From contig OY744604.1 in NCBI GenBank assembly GCA_963556255.1, positions 20,643,066 through 20,707,065 of the forward strand: a stretch of DNA of 64,000 nucleotides, given 5' to 3'. The stretch is from Allolobophora icterica. Its lineage: Eukaryota > Annelida > Clitellata > Crassiclitellata > Lumbricidae. The notes under the pieces were generated by a model that was not told where the DNA came from, searched no databases, and saw only the letters and a program-made list of their open reading frames with translations. Below are positions 8,418-19,649 of this stretch, one piece after another; position 1 is the first letter of the stretch, and each line of letters opens with the position of its first letter. The position numbers and the translations under genes are program-made.

Positions 8418-11210
8418 GTGCAATCTATGTGCAATTGTGCATATTTCATTCGAATTACAGAGACATGGTTAGATCAAAATCTATTAGACACTGTTCATCT
8501 ACCTGATTATAACTTTATAGGTAGAGCTAGGGATAGAGGTAGGGGTGGGGGAATTGGATTTATTATCAAGGATTCCCTCGACTATCAAAGACTGGAACTG
8601 GGGGGTGCTGGAGGGACAGAGGACATCTTTGAAAGCCTGTTCATCAGACTCAACCTTAGGAATACGACTCCGGTAATAGGTGTTATTTACAGGGCTCCTG
8701 GATTGGGCCTTGATGTATTTAGGCCTACTGCTGAATTTGACCAATTGCTGTCTACCTTGAAAACTAAATCTAAAGATATAATACTTCTTGGAGACTATAA
8801 TATCGATCTGTTAAGGATAAATGATCATAGGGATACTAGTCTCTATTATAATGCTCTAATTGCTCACCATTATCTCCCCGCTATCACTAAGCCAACGAGA
8901 ATAACTAGCACTACCAAAACATTAATAGACAATATACTGACTACCGCTTGATCTAAACTTAACAGGGCCTCAATTATTATCTCTGATATATCAGATCATT
9001 TGCCCATTATTGCTGAATTTTCCTTTGACTCTATCGCTACCAGTAGAGCTACATTTAATGACCGTAGAATTATCACTCCTAATGGGTTATATAAATTTAC
9101 AGAGACTCTGAAGGAGGAAAGCTGGGACTTGGTAGCGGAGCACTCCCTCCAAGGAAGAACTAATGAAGCTTATGACTGCTTCTTTCAAAAATATAAATCG
9201 GTTTATAATAATGCCTTTCCACTCCAGGAAAATCGCATAACTAAAAATAATAAATTAAGGAACCCCTGGATGACTATGGGTCTACTAAAATCCACCAGGA
9301 AAAAAAATCGATTATATATAAAATACCTTAAAAATCCTACCCAAGTTAATAAAACCAAATTTACTATCTATCGGAATAAGTTTAAAACCCTAAGAATAGC
9401 TGCAGAACGAAATTATTATACAGAGGAATTTCTAAAACACCATGATGATCTCAAGTCAACGTGGAAGTTAATTCGATCAGCTCTGCAGCTAGATAATAAG
9501 CGCATTACAGTAGACTCATTGGTAATCCATAACGTCACTATTGATAACTCTGAATTAATAGCAAATAAATTTAACGAGTATTTTATTAATATACCGAGAG
9601 ATTTAGCTAACAAACTACCTCTGGCAACGACCACATTTGGGGATTACTTGCCTGCTTCCACTCCGTCCTCCATGGGACTACTCCCAACATCAGAAGAGGA
9701 ATTACTGAATATTGGACGTACTATAAAAAAAACTCGCACAAAGGGATTAGATGACATCAATCCATATATAGCTTTATCTAATTTACACTTAATTACATAT
9801 CCGCTAATGCTCTTCATTAACTCCTCACTGTCAAATGGAATTGTTCCGGACCAGTTAAAATCAGCCAAAGTCATACCAGTATTTAAAAAAGGCGATAAGC
9901 AAAATTGTGAAAACTACCGACCTGTTTCCATATTACCATTTTTTGCTAAGTTCCTGGAAAAGGTAATGCATGATAGGCTTAGCTCCTTCATTAATAAAAC
10001 TAAAGCTCTCCATCCCTCTCAACATGGGTTCCGTTCTGGGCACTCTACCTTCATGGCATTGATTGACATGGAGGACAAAATATCCAATGCGATAGATAAC
10101 CATGAATATGCAGTGGGGATATTCATCGATGTAGCCAAGGCATTTGACTCTGTAGATCATGACATTAATAAAAAAAATGTATAATCTTGGAATTAGGGGG
10201 ATCTCGATTAAATGGTTCAGAAGCTACCTAGAATCACGTACCCAAATAGTATGTTGCAATGGCGCTTACTCACAACCGGGAATTGTCTCCTCGGGAGTGC
10301 CTCAGGGATCCAACTTGGGACCTCTACTGTTCCTATTATACATCGATGACCTTGCCCAGATTTCTACTTCCCTATATTTTGTCCTCTTTGCAGATGATAC
10401 CAGTATTTTCCAATCTGGTACCTCTTGGACTGCCCTTATGGAATCCATTAATGCTGAGCTTAGCAAAGTTAATGATTGGTTTGTTGCAAACAAGCTAACA
10501 CTCAATATAAATAAAACAAACTACATAGTCTTTACATCTTACAGAAAAATCAAGCCTGCAACTGGAGAGCTATCCATTAATAGCGAACCCATCACTAAAG
10601 TAGACTCTATAAAATTTCTTGGTGTTTTCATTGACCGACATCTGAGTTGGCGGGAACATATAAACTACATATCCTTAAAAATTGCAAAAAATATAGGAAT
10701 AGTTTCTAGAGTTGCAAAAATGCTTCCAAAAATATCAGACTGAGCTTATACAACTCCCTAATTCTTCCTTATCTCTCCTACGCTAATTTAATATGGGCCT
10801 CAAACTACGCCTCTCCTCTACAACGATTGGTAATACTGCAGAAAAGAGCAGTCCGGATGATAGTCGGGGCGGGTCGATTCGAACATTCTAAACCAATTTT
10901 CAAAGACCTTAACCTCCTAAACCTTAAACAAGTTAATACCTTGCAAATTGCTTTACTACTATATTCATACAGTCATAATCTGCTACCAGCCTCCTTTGAA
11001 GGGTATTTTACTTTAAATTCAAAAATACACGAACATTATACTAGAGGTGCTGAACTCTACCGACCTACCAAAGCTCGAACTAATTTGAGAAAGTTCAGCA
11101 TCAAGTCAGCTGGACCGCGAATATGGAACTCTATACCAGTCGAAATTAGGAATGCAAAAAATAAGTTTATATTCAAAAAGAGCCTAAGAATATTTTTACT
11201 TAATGAATAA
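8418..11210 (+). pseudogene. LINE E ORF2: AP endonuclease plus reverse transcriptase
   Basis: The protein nicks target DNA and copies LINE RNA at the nick. The endonuclease part (8,418-8,948) shows TETWLDQ, RGRGGGIGFII, IGVIYRAP and LLGDYNIDLL; its first catalytic segment is missing because of 5' truncation. A TGA at 8,949 interrupts an otherwise continuous frame into RT (9,000 on), with FKKGDKQNCENYRPVSILP, FRSGHST, IDVAKAFDSVDHD (motif A), GVPQGSNLGPLLFLLYIDD (10,294-10,350), and FADDTSIF (10,387-10,410; catalytic FADD). Frameshifts lie in the A-run at about 10,170 and at about 10,738. The C-terminus (10,827-11,210) has LQKRAVRMI and GPRIWNSIP. RT catalytic residues are intact. Confidence 0.9.
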
Positions 11211-11850
11211 ATTATCTTGTGTAATCTGCCTCCATATGGCAACTTCTAAATATAGGCAACTATCATCAGCGGAGTCTAATGTGGGAGTCTTCATTTAGTT
11301 CTTTAAATCCGCTGATAACAGCGATGAGTATGTAGAGTCCAAGCTAGGGCTCGTCGAGGCCAATTATTCTAGGCCTCCTCCTGTTTTTTTATATTATTTT
11401 CTTTAGTCTGTTACATTATTTTCACTTTTCGTGTTGTTAGTTAAACTTAGTTAAGACATTCGATCACAATTTACCTATAATCATGCACACTAAACTATGT
11501 GGGCCTATCTGATATTGATGCTTTCAGTTGCCATCATTTGAATTATAATAACAGAAATAGAAGGGCTTCCCTGGATAGCGGGACTTCCATCCCTTTAGGG
11601 TTACCCTTTGTTATTCGCGACTACCAATGATAGATAGATACTAAGAGTACTGTTTATGGATTATTTGACATTACGTAAACTTATAACTGCATCTTTTATT
11701 AATATTCTGAATGCTAGCAAGTGCTACTACTGTCAAATTGATTTGCATCACTTGTAATCTAGGCACTTCACAGTTAGCGGATGCTACTAACTTACTATTG
11801 TTGTTGTGAATATCAATAAAGATCTTTTGATTTGATTTGATGATAACTAT
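8418..11850 (+). mobile_element. LINE E, nearly full 3' part: endonuclease, RT, 3' UTR and tail
   Basis: The best preserved retrotransposon in the window. ORF2 runs from a 5'-truncated endonuclease (8,418) to 11,210. It is followed by a 3' UTR of about 620 bp containing a GGGACTTCCATCCCTTTAGGG segment (11,580-11,600), a polyadenylation-like AATAAA (11,815) and the tail TTTTGATTTGATTTGATG (11,825-11,842). Only one stop and two small frameshifts interrupt ORF2, so it is younger than the other LINE copies here. Tail and C-terminus identify the minus-strand copy at 5.8-6.8 kb as the same family. Confidence 0.9.
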
Positions 11851-12089
11851 GGCGTCCTTAGTTGTATAGTTTTTTCCGCCCGACAGGTTAACGTAATGCC
11901 TCTTGTGTAGGGCCTATGTTGGAAATATCCGGTGCACAACAAAAAATGCCAACATCTTACCACCGGATATTCCGGGGCAAACACATCGGCTCAGGGACAG
12001 TTTTGGCGTTGTGAATTTCATGCTTTGTGGCGTAAATAATATTACACCGAGAAAGGGTTTTTGCTATTTTCCTACATAATTTATATATG
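11851..12089. repeat. non-coding with an inverted repeat AATATCCGGTG/CACCGGATATT
   Basis: The arms at about 11,924-11,934 and 11,961-11,971 form an 11-bp stem with a 26-nt loop. CCGG-rich flanks extend it imperfectly. Nothing coding is seen. It may be a short element end. Confidence 0.45.
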
Positions 12090-12550
12090 AGCGACTTCCA
12101 GTCTGGTAGCTAAGCAGCAAGAAGTAAGGATAGTAGACTACAACAGTACTGTAACATCGGTTCTGTGGTAGACATGATCAGATGCTTGAACCATATTCAG
12201 CAGCAACAAAATCAATGAAATGGCACAAGAAACTTAGATTCCAATAGCTAAGCAACAACAAGTAAGTATTAGACTACAACAGTACTGTAATATCGGTTAT
12301 GTGGATAGACATGATAAGATGCTTGAACCATGGCCTTCCAATCTCCTTACGTTGCTTCCCCTAATAAATCACCTGCTTCTTTACGACGCCTCAAGTCCAA
12401 TCTCTTTAGCCGCGGCTGGGCTGGGAGCGCCTCTGAGTAGGTCTGTTGATATATAAATTTCCTATATAAATTTCCAGAATGAATGAATGAATGAATATTC
12501 AGTAGTAAGAAAATCAATGAAATTGTACAAGAAACTTCCATTCCACTAGT
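12090..12550. repeat. tandem duplication (about 140-bp unit) interrupted by LINE A
   Basis: Unit 1 (about 12,098-12,235) and unit 2 (about 12,238-12,331 plus 12,497-12,545) share TAGCTAAGCAxCAA, AGACTACAACAGTACTGTAA, GACATGATxAGATGCTTGAA and AAAATCAATGAAAT. Unit 2 is split by a 165-bp LINE A 3' fragment. Unit 1 therefore provides the uninterrupted sequence of the target. Confidence 0.8.
12332..12496 (+). mobile_element. 165-bp LINE A 3' fragment in a duplicated target
   Basis: The sequence encodes the last ORF2 residues (SLRRLKSNLFSRGWAGSASE, stop), then GGGAGCGCCTCTGAGTAG, two TATATAAATTTCC blocks and GAATGAATGAATGAAT. Comparison with the empty tandem copy (CTTGAACCAT joined to ATTCAG) fixes both borders exactly. 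No long target duplication is present. Confidence 0.85.
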
Positions 12551-12905
12551 CTTGCTGATAATGGTCATACTGATTAAACACATTCTGTATCAGAAAAGCG
12601 ATGGCAGACGAACATTTGTCTAGTTTGATGTGGCATTACACATTCGCCACCAACACAATCTTCCCGGACCATTTGCAGTCAACTGCAACTTGGACAAAGC
12701 CGCAGGCTCTCTGCCGTGTGTGTTCGAAGTTGTTCGCGTAGCCTAATTACTGAATGACCCGTTTCGCAGAAATGTTTCTACAGTTTCTTAGGCTTATATA
12801 TAATTTCTTTATTATGAATCAAAGTTGACAAACGGAAACTTCTCACAGAAAGAGTACTACAAAAACATTAGTATATATTATGAAATGAAGACGAAAGGTA
12901 GAATA

Positions 12906-13330
12906 CTACTTAGTTCCTGGAACATGTCGTAGCAAAACTCTAAGTATAAAGTAGTTATAGTCATTGCATGGAAGTTCAAAAGCATGGGGTCTCGGGCATA
13001 AGCCATGAATCCCAGGTACAATAGGCCTATCTGGAAATAGAGAGCGAAGGACGTTGCAGGGGTTCAACCGCATGTAAGAGTCTGCCGTCGGCTTCATCCA
13101 TCATTTGATCCAAGTCGGTTTGTTGCATGGAGACAAAGTCCATTCTCTGAATTCTACGTAGGAACAGCCGTAATCTGTCGCAATTATTCAACGAAGCAAG
13201 ACCAAGCCATGCTGGTGAGGAATAGAGTAGTTTCCCAATTATTGAGGCACGGGACACCTCGTGAATTAATTAGCAGGAAGTCCATGGGCACGTAAGATTC
13301 TTATCGCATGTAGAGAGCTGTCCAGTAGGT
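12906..13330 (-). pseudogene. LINE D ORF2 C-terminal fragment
   Basis: Minus-strand fragments in order are SSLHAIRILRAHGLP, HEVSRASIIGKLLYSSPAWLG, DRLRLFLRRIQRM, then VLRSLFPDRP and CPRPHAFELPCNDYNYF. This matches, block for block, the copies at 47.0-47.6 kb (INALRTLVAHGLRGP, KILYASSAWWGF, LRPRAHDLEIP) and 57.7 kb (LRPRSHEYSLPPKDDKNF). These sequences form the C-terminal domain following RT in a LINE family distinct from A, B and E. Two frames are used, so at least one frameshift is present. Confidence 0.75.
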
Positions 13331-13639
13331 GGCTATTAGCTCACTAACGTGCGCTGTGGCTCTAGATCGTCTGTGATAGTGCATCAAGATTCACCATTTT
13401 GGTTACTCTATCGATTCCAAGTTGTTGAGGAGTGGTTTAGCTGTTGGTTGTTCTTGGTATAAGACTTTTCTTTTGTGAGAAAACTCGCAAATCTTCCTTG
13501 ATTTTCGCATAATTTTGTTTCGCACATATGCGGCAAACCAATGAATATTCATCAAAGGGTACGCTTATGAAATTCTTACATTTTCCGCTAATTTGTGCTT
13601 CACTGTCTGATTATCCTAATCCCATTTTATCCATGATTG

Positions 13640-13790
13640 GCTTCTTTGGATCTTGACCTGGAACCGATTTCACCCCTCCCGCCTATCGATTATGAGTTGA
13701 CTGAGCGCCAGTGAATAAGCTGGTTCCCGCGACTTCGCTTATCTGGGCGCTGTAAAATCTCGAGACTACGATTACGAATATCATGCTTCG
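13640..13790 (+). mobile_element. LINE B-related 3' terminal fragment
   Basis: TTGACCTGGAACCGATTTCACC, then GAGCGCCAGTGAATAAGCTGG, TGGGCGCTGTAAA and ATTACGAAT repeat the LINE B 3' block seen at 4.9, 14.3, 25.9 and 31.2 kb. It contains no coding part. Confidence 0.6.
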
Positions 13791-13899
13791 CTTTCCAATA
13801 AAAAAATAATGTTAACTTATAGCTATATGCCCATCGCCCAAGTCACCGCTGAGCTTTGTCATTCCCTTTGGATGACACCTAGCTTCAATCCTATACATC

Positions 13900-14410
13900 A
13901 CCTTAAACTGGTTCTCTAAAATTTAATTCGAGCAGGTGTAAAGTTTAAATAATACTTGATCTTAAATCATAGAAAACCAGTCTTTCATCATACATTCATA
14001 CATTGTTAGTTTTATATATTGCTCTCTTGTGTTGAACGTTGTTCTGGAACGATCCTCATCTGAATTGCGCAAATTTTTAGTTCTTCCATCATCATTTCCA
14101 ATCACCCACCATCACCTGCCTCATGCTTCTCTATCTATCACCCCTCAGGATTTTCACTCAAAACTGAAGTCTCACTTCTTCAAGAATTCACACCCTGCCT
14201 CACCTTCGCCTCCCAATTTTCGACCTAAACGACACCCGCCTTAGCAGCTACTCTACTTCCTCTGAACTTCTGACAACCGGACGGTGACCTCCGTTTGACT
14301 ACCCTTTTGACAAACCCTCTGACTCGATGCAGCGCTCATAAATAAGCTGGTGCTTTCGAGTGGCGCATTAGAAATTTGGAGTTTACGATTACGGTTGTTA
14401 CAAGAACTTT
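13900..14410 (+). mobile_element. LINE B 3' fragment with ORF2 C-terminus
   Basis: The frame at 14,029-14,244 contains LSITPQDFHSKLKSHFFKNS followed by a proline-rich end, then a stop. The copies at 25.5 kb (LSITPRALHSKLKSHLFKYS) and 31.4 kb (minus strand; GFPLKPKVSPF in a shifted frame) align with it. The 3' end (14,328-14,400) reads AGCGCTCATAAATAAGCTGG, then TTTGGAGTTTACGATTACGG. It is 5'-truncated and non-functional. Confidence 0.75.
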
Positions 14411-15057
14411 GGTTCGCGTCAAGATCATGAGCTTTAAGAGTCTGTACGTCGTTTATCAAGTGCCAACTAGTAATTGACATTTTGCCAAATCATCTATTTT
14501 AATCTGACCTAGCTAACATTTAACGTAGCCTCAGATCCGGGGGTTTCTGACTTTGCTTGTAATTGGACGTATGCCTTGAATTAACCCATTAAAAGTAACT
14601 GAACAAAATAATTAAGTTATAGTTTAAGTTATCTCAGCAACTTAGTGAAGTGAAGCGCGTAAACTTGGTGTTGGATCTTACACACGCTACTTATATTTTA
14701 CAGCCCCACTATTAACATTAGTAATATTTGGGTGTAATGATGTAATAGCTTAGCAGAGAAGTCAATTAGTCCTTTCAAACAAATTCATCACACAATCATA
14801 CGCTCAATGTTTTAAATATAAACAGTTACTGTTGACTGAAATATTCGCTAGATTGACACTACCTAACCAGCATATTGTAATCTACTAGCAATAATATTAT
14901 ACCTAAGTTAAAAATCCTCCCGAACTCGATTCTTGCCGTGACTCGTACTTGAAATGTCCTCAGGAAGAATGTTTCTTCACTGTCTTGGTTTCTTGTGGAT
15001 CTTTGACGTTCCACGATCGAACCTCTTCAATATTCTAATATTCCTAGGATAAAAATT
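14411..15057. other. no recognised gene; AT-rich
   Basis: No coding signature. A stretch at 14,660-14,760 (GTTGGATCTT, ACACGCTA, AATAGCTTAGC) faintly resembles 22,055-22,130. Similarity is too weak to name a family. Confidence 0.4.
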
Positions 15058-15484
15058 CGGTAATCCTGGGTTTTAGCGTCCGAAATTATTTTCATTGAAA
15101 CGTTCGAATACAATATACAATAATACAATAAATAATCATCGTTCATCCAACTTCTAGTTTCAGTTATATTTTAATCGATTATCCAGCCTCTAGTTTCGTG
15201 AATATTTTCATCAAGCTTCCAATTCCTAGTTCGAGTTTTACTATAATATGTTTTCATCGGTCATACACGGGAATAATATGGGCACTAAAACGATATATTT
15301 TCATCGCAATTCCAACTTCTAGTTTGACTTTAACTATGCAATATTTTAATCGATCATCCATCCGGCTTCTAGTTTCATTTATATTTTCATCAATCTTCCA
15401 ACTTCTTGTTTGAGTTTAACTGTGAAACGTTTTCATCGCTCATGCAATGTAAATAATTTCGGACGCTAAAGCCTAGGATTACCA
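15058..15484. mobile_element. inverted-repeat element (about 427 bp) carrying a minisatellite
   Basis: The terminal inverted repeats start GGTAATCCTxGGxTTTAGCG and continue into TCCGAAATTATTT (15,058-15,090 and, inverted, 15,449-15,483). Between them are at least six degenerate units built on TTTCATC, CCAACTTCTAGTTT and ACTATAATATGTTTTCATC. There is no transposase. This is the layout of a MITE whose interior expanded as a tandem repeat. I could not define a target duplication. Confidence 0.65.
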
Positions 15485-15699
15485 AAAATTCTATGAAGTT
15501 AACTTCTTGGTGAAGTATAACCAGTGCGTCTGATTTGAAAATAGTAGGCGGGCTGAAAATCGATCGCGCTGGATCGAGTAGGCGAGCGATATACGGTCGA
15601 CCTCGGGGCTGTTGTGTACAGCGTATTTTGTGTATCGTATTCGTGATTTCTCGGATCACTGCATATAGTGCTCATCTACTAGGCCTATCTCATTTCAGT

Positions 15700-15765
15700 T
15701 CCGTTACCTGAGTAGGTCTCTTGAAGAGAAGCTATATAAATTCTCAGAATGAATGAATGAACATT
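15700..15765 (+). mobile_element. LINE A 3' tail remnant
   Basis: CCTGAGTAGGTCTCTTGAAG, AAGCTATATAAATTCTCA and GAATGAATGAATGA match the LINE A terminal block. Almost nothing of the ORF precedes it. Confidence 0.7.
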
Positions 15766-15779
15766 TACTAGAAACCTTC

Positions 15780-18130
15780 CATGACATAAGATGACGTGTG
15801 ACGGCTGATTTCACACCTTGGTTGAGCCTTCGGTATACGTTGAACACTCATTTTAGCTTGACCTTTGAGCTGGCAATCCATTCGAATTTTATCGGCGTGT
15901 TTTCTCTGCATGACTTGCAGTATATTTAGTTCTTAGTCCGACGGTTTTCTATTTCGACTGCATCGACATCGAACGAGTCGCCTAATTTCCATGACAGATA
16001 CATGCTCAACTGTACATTATTTTTCGACTTCCTCATCTTTACATTAAAATATTTCCGATATTGGCTATGTTACGGATGATGTCACGCGGCGTGAAGTGTC
16101 GGCCGCGTTGTTATGGCCAATCATATTGCACGAAATTGGAGTGAACAGTCAGCAGTAATTAGGACAGGTCACGGCTCGCATTCACCCCTGCCGCAAGGAA
16201 GTAATTTCAATTAGGTAAATAAAACAATGAATGGTCTGGCTCCAGGTTAGTCTTGAAGTCAAACTCAAACTATTACCGACGGTGAGAAGCCTTAGGCTAG
16301 GCGAGCGGTAAATCGCTCGCCGGTACCTTCGCTAGGCGAGCGACCAAGAAGGGCGATCGATCGATCGATCGCCTTAAATCAGACGCTCTGAGTATAACCT
16401 CCGAATCGTTTCGTAGATCGCTATCTTCGATTAACGATAATTCCGTTCGTTTCTTCACGGTTATTCCGCTACAGACGAATGAACGTTCTAAACTCCGACA
16501 TAATGGATTAATGATTGAGTTACTTCGTCGTTCACTCAGTCTGTAAACGATAACTGACCAAATTCGCTTAGCTTGAATGACCAGGAGAGGATCAGAAGAG
16601 GATAAATTTTGCACAAACACAAATCACAAACGGCAGCTCATCGCCACCCACTGGCACAGTTAAAACTCCAACTAACTGTCTTTGCAGTGTTAGGCTCTAG
16701 CGACGGCAAACGCAGTCAATGAATTGATCAGTCGTGAACTCGTAGTTCCCTGCTTTACATAGAATAATCTGACACGGCGAACCACATTCCCAAACCCTAT
16801 CTATATATTTTATTCCTTAAGATGCTGGTTTTAGATGCTGAAAATTAAATATAATATAATTAAATAATAATTAAATATAATTGGTACATATAATTAAAAC
16901 ACCTAGCTACACAACCTATACATCTTACACTTAACACTACACAACTACACACACTTAATAGACACTTCAATAAGATGTAATGCGTAGTTCAGAGACATCG
17001 TCACATTCTAATTATTTTAAGCGGTTCTATTTTAGTACTTTTGTCCTGCTTCTAATTATGTGGTTCAAATTTGTTATTTTATAACAATTTTTATCGGATT
17101 TATCTTCAAAGAATGGTTTCATCTGCATTTTTCTTTCAAAATTATCGATAGACTATAATATTACAGTTTCTTTAATGTGGTTAGCGGATTTATATGTGTA
17201 AATGAAGTTAAGCCCTTTATTAAGCACTATATGGATTCATATTTGTCTGATTTATGGGAAGAAAGATTAGAAATACATTAATTATTTACAACTGCCATGC
17301 ATTTTTGGAAAAGTTTATACTTATAAAATATAGACTAATCATTAGTTTTAAACCAAATCTTTTTCTAATTTGCACAAAGCACATTTTCAGTGGGGCTGAC
17401 AAAACTGAAGAAGGATGAGTCGATCTCGGAAAAGTCGCTTTGCATTGTCACAAGGGTCAAGTCCGAGGGTGATTGAAGAGGAGGTCCTCAGGAGAGCAAC
17501 TGTGATCCGATTGGGAGCTGCTAAGAGGTATGACTGTTCCCGACACCGGAATGTGCGAATCGGCGTTGTCGGGCTGGCCTAAGCCGGAACACAAGGTCAG
17601 CCCGACTATTAAGTGTCCGCGTCCGACGAGCGGTCGGCCGTGAAGGAACAATCTAGTAGGAACTAGCTGTGGGAAGTGGACGTACCTTGGAGGATGTGAG
17701 ATAGTGTTTTTTATCTTAATAAACGGACTGATGTGAGATAGTGTGTTTTCGGTTCAATCCGATTGTAGTCACGAGTGCAGTAGGCGGCTGAATGGTTAGT
17801 TTGGGCATACCGGAAACGACTGGTATCTGGGTCTGCCAATGTCCGGGCACAACGGCGGAACCAGATTATTAACAGGCGATGAGTGATTGGATTGTGGATA
17901 ACTGACAAAGATAGGATTTGGAGGATTGGAGTGCGTTGTGGGTAAGTTATGGGACTTCGTATTATAAGGAATGTATATCCATTGATTGTGTCTTATTTCT
18001 ATGCTTTATCATATATTTTTAAATACAGTAGCATGCGAGGTAAGCTTATATAGTTCTTGCAGTCCTTGTCGGGTAGGACGAAGCTATGCTGCATATGTCG
18101 TATATTGTATGTAGAGACCCTTTGAGAAGG
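15780..18130. other. 2.3 kb without a recognised gene; palindromic GC-rich patch
   Basis: No domain is visible on either strand. A patch at 16,296-16,372 contains three GGCGAGCG units and the perfect run GGCGATCGATCGATCGATCGCC. The minus-strand frames 16,297-16,620, 17,457-17,651 and 17,711-17,908 have no recognisable motif. GATGTGAGATAGTGT is repeated at 17,693 and 17,730. 16,800-17,350 is strongly AT-rich. Confidence 0.5.
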
Positions 18131-19640
18131 ACAGAGGCCCCGAAGAGCGTGACTTAGGTGTTACACTGGACACTAGTGGACAGTTCACTCACTTTTCTAA
18201 GCACGTTACTGATCTCAGACGCTCCTCCTACTTCCAGCTTCGGAGTCTCACGACTATACGCAGATCTGTTTCCATATCCTCCATGACCTCAGTAATATAG
18301 ACATTTGTCTGTTTCAGAATCAACTGTTGCAATTCCATTCTTATTGGTCTTCCTTGGATCCGCCTGTCTCCTCTCCAGTCAGTTCTCAATGCTGTCGCCA
18401 GACTGATTGCTCGTCTTCCTAAATTTTCCAACATCTACTTGTATATGGTCAATAAACTTCAATGGCTCCCTCTTCTGGACCGCATTCAATTTGAAGTTTT
18501 TGTTCTGGTCCTTAAGTCCAAACTGAGTACTACTCCCAAATATGTCAGGGACCTCAACTTAGTCCCCGGCGCCGCCGCCATCCGCCGCCGCCGCCGCCGC
18601 CGCCGTTAAGCCCTCAAGTCGAAACCAGTCGCTAAGCTATCGACTGCTAGCGACTTCATTCACTTAATATTTTGCTTGTTGTTTAATCGCAGTTTTCAAG
18701 TAAACAATGATAGAACAGTGCTTCTACTAGTTAACAGCTGATAACATATAATCAATTGTACATCCATGTTGTTGTCTATCAATGCAAAATTTTTATGTAG
18801 AAACTGAAACTGAAATTTTCCAGTAACTGAAAAGAACACGGAAATTATTTAAGAATTGAAACTGTAATAAAAACTGAAATTATTTCAGAACTGAAACTTG
18901 AACTGAAATAGAAATTACGAACCAAAAACTGAATTAATCCTGAACTGAAATATCACTGGCTTGGACTTAGTGGTATGCTTTGTTCCTTTTATAAACACTG
19001 AAATGCATCACAAATTCACATGAGCATTAATTTTCACAGTCATCGGGCATGCACACATGAAGCGGAGCCCATGTAGGGCCCATATTCCCATATTGGACCC
19101 GTATAGAGTTCATATGGGTCCCATCTAATGCCCACGGTAATGATGGCACGCTCAGTACAGTATGCGATAAAATACATTTTAGTGTTAGATAATCAGGTAT
19201 GTCCAATGGACATACCATATTACATGAGAAGTCGATAGCAAGTCGCTAAGTCAGTCGATAAGTCTAAGCGACTTAGTCAGTCGATAAGCATGCGACTTAG
19301 TCGACTGAGTCGCTAAGTCAGTCGCTAACTCATCAAGTCAGTCGCTAACTCCTTAGCGACTGACTCCGGGTACTACCTCAACTGCTCCCTCTCTGCAGCT
19401 TCTGACCGATCTTTAGGTTCTCGAGACCGATATGTTCCCTTTGTTCCAACATAGGGCCGGGCACTCCTTGTGGAATGATCTTCCTTCCTTTCTACGCACA
19501 ACCATACTTTCTTGATCTCTTCCTACATCCGTCTATGTTATTAAAACCTTCTCTTTTCTCGGGGTCTTGTGCACTGGGAGTGCTGCTGAATGGCCGCGGC
19601 TGTGAGGGACGCTATACAAATCTCCAAATACGATATATGA
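18130..19640 (+). mobile_element. LINE A-related copy split by a DNA transposon
   Basis: The left part (18,130-18,559) encodes DLGVTLDTSGQFTHFSKHVT, SSYFQLRSLTTIRRS, then LNAVARLIARLPKFS and LQWLPLLDRIQFEVFVLVLK with a frame change, matching the LINE A thumb region. The right part (19,384-19,640) continues it and ends in GGCGCTATATAAAT-like GGACGCTATACAAATC. The two halves are separated by an 815-bp element (18,560-19,374) flanked by a 9-bp duplication. The interruption came after LINE insertion. Confidence 0.75.
18560..19374. mobile_element. Mutator-like nonautonomous element, 815 bp, 9-bp duplication
   Basis: ACCTCAACT is duplicated exactly at 18,551-18,559 and 19,375-19,383, and removing the element restores the LINE. 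The ends are TAGTCCCCGG and the complement of CCGGGTACT. Subterminal regions carry many copies of AGTCGCTAAG and TATCGACT in both orientations (18,618-18,655 and 19,229-19,360), plus a CGC-CGC run (18,568-18,606). The middle has AACTGAAA repeats. No transposase is seen. A 9-bp duplication suggests the Mutator/MULE group, though Merlin-like elements cannot be excluded. Confidence 0.75.
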
Positions 19641-19649
19641 TATCCGGGC

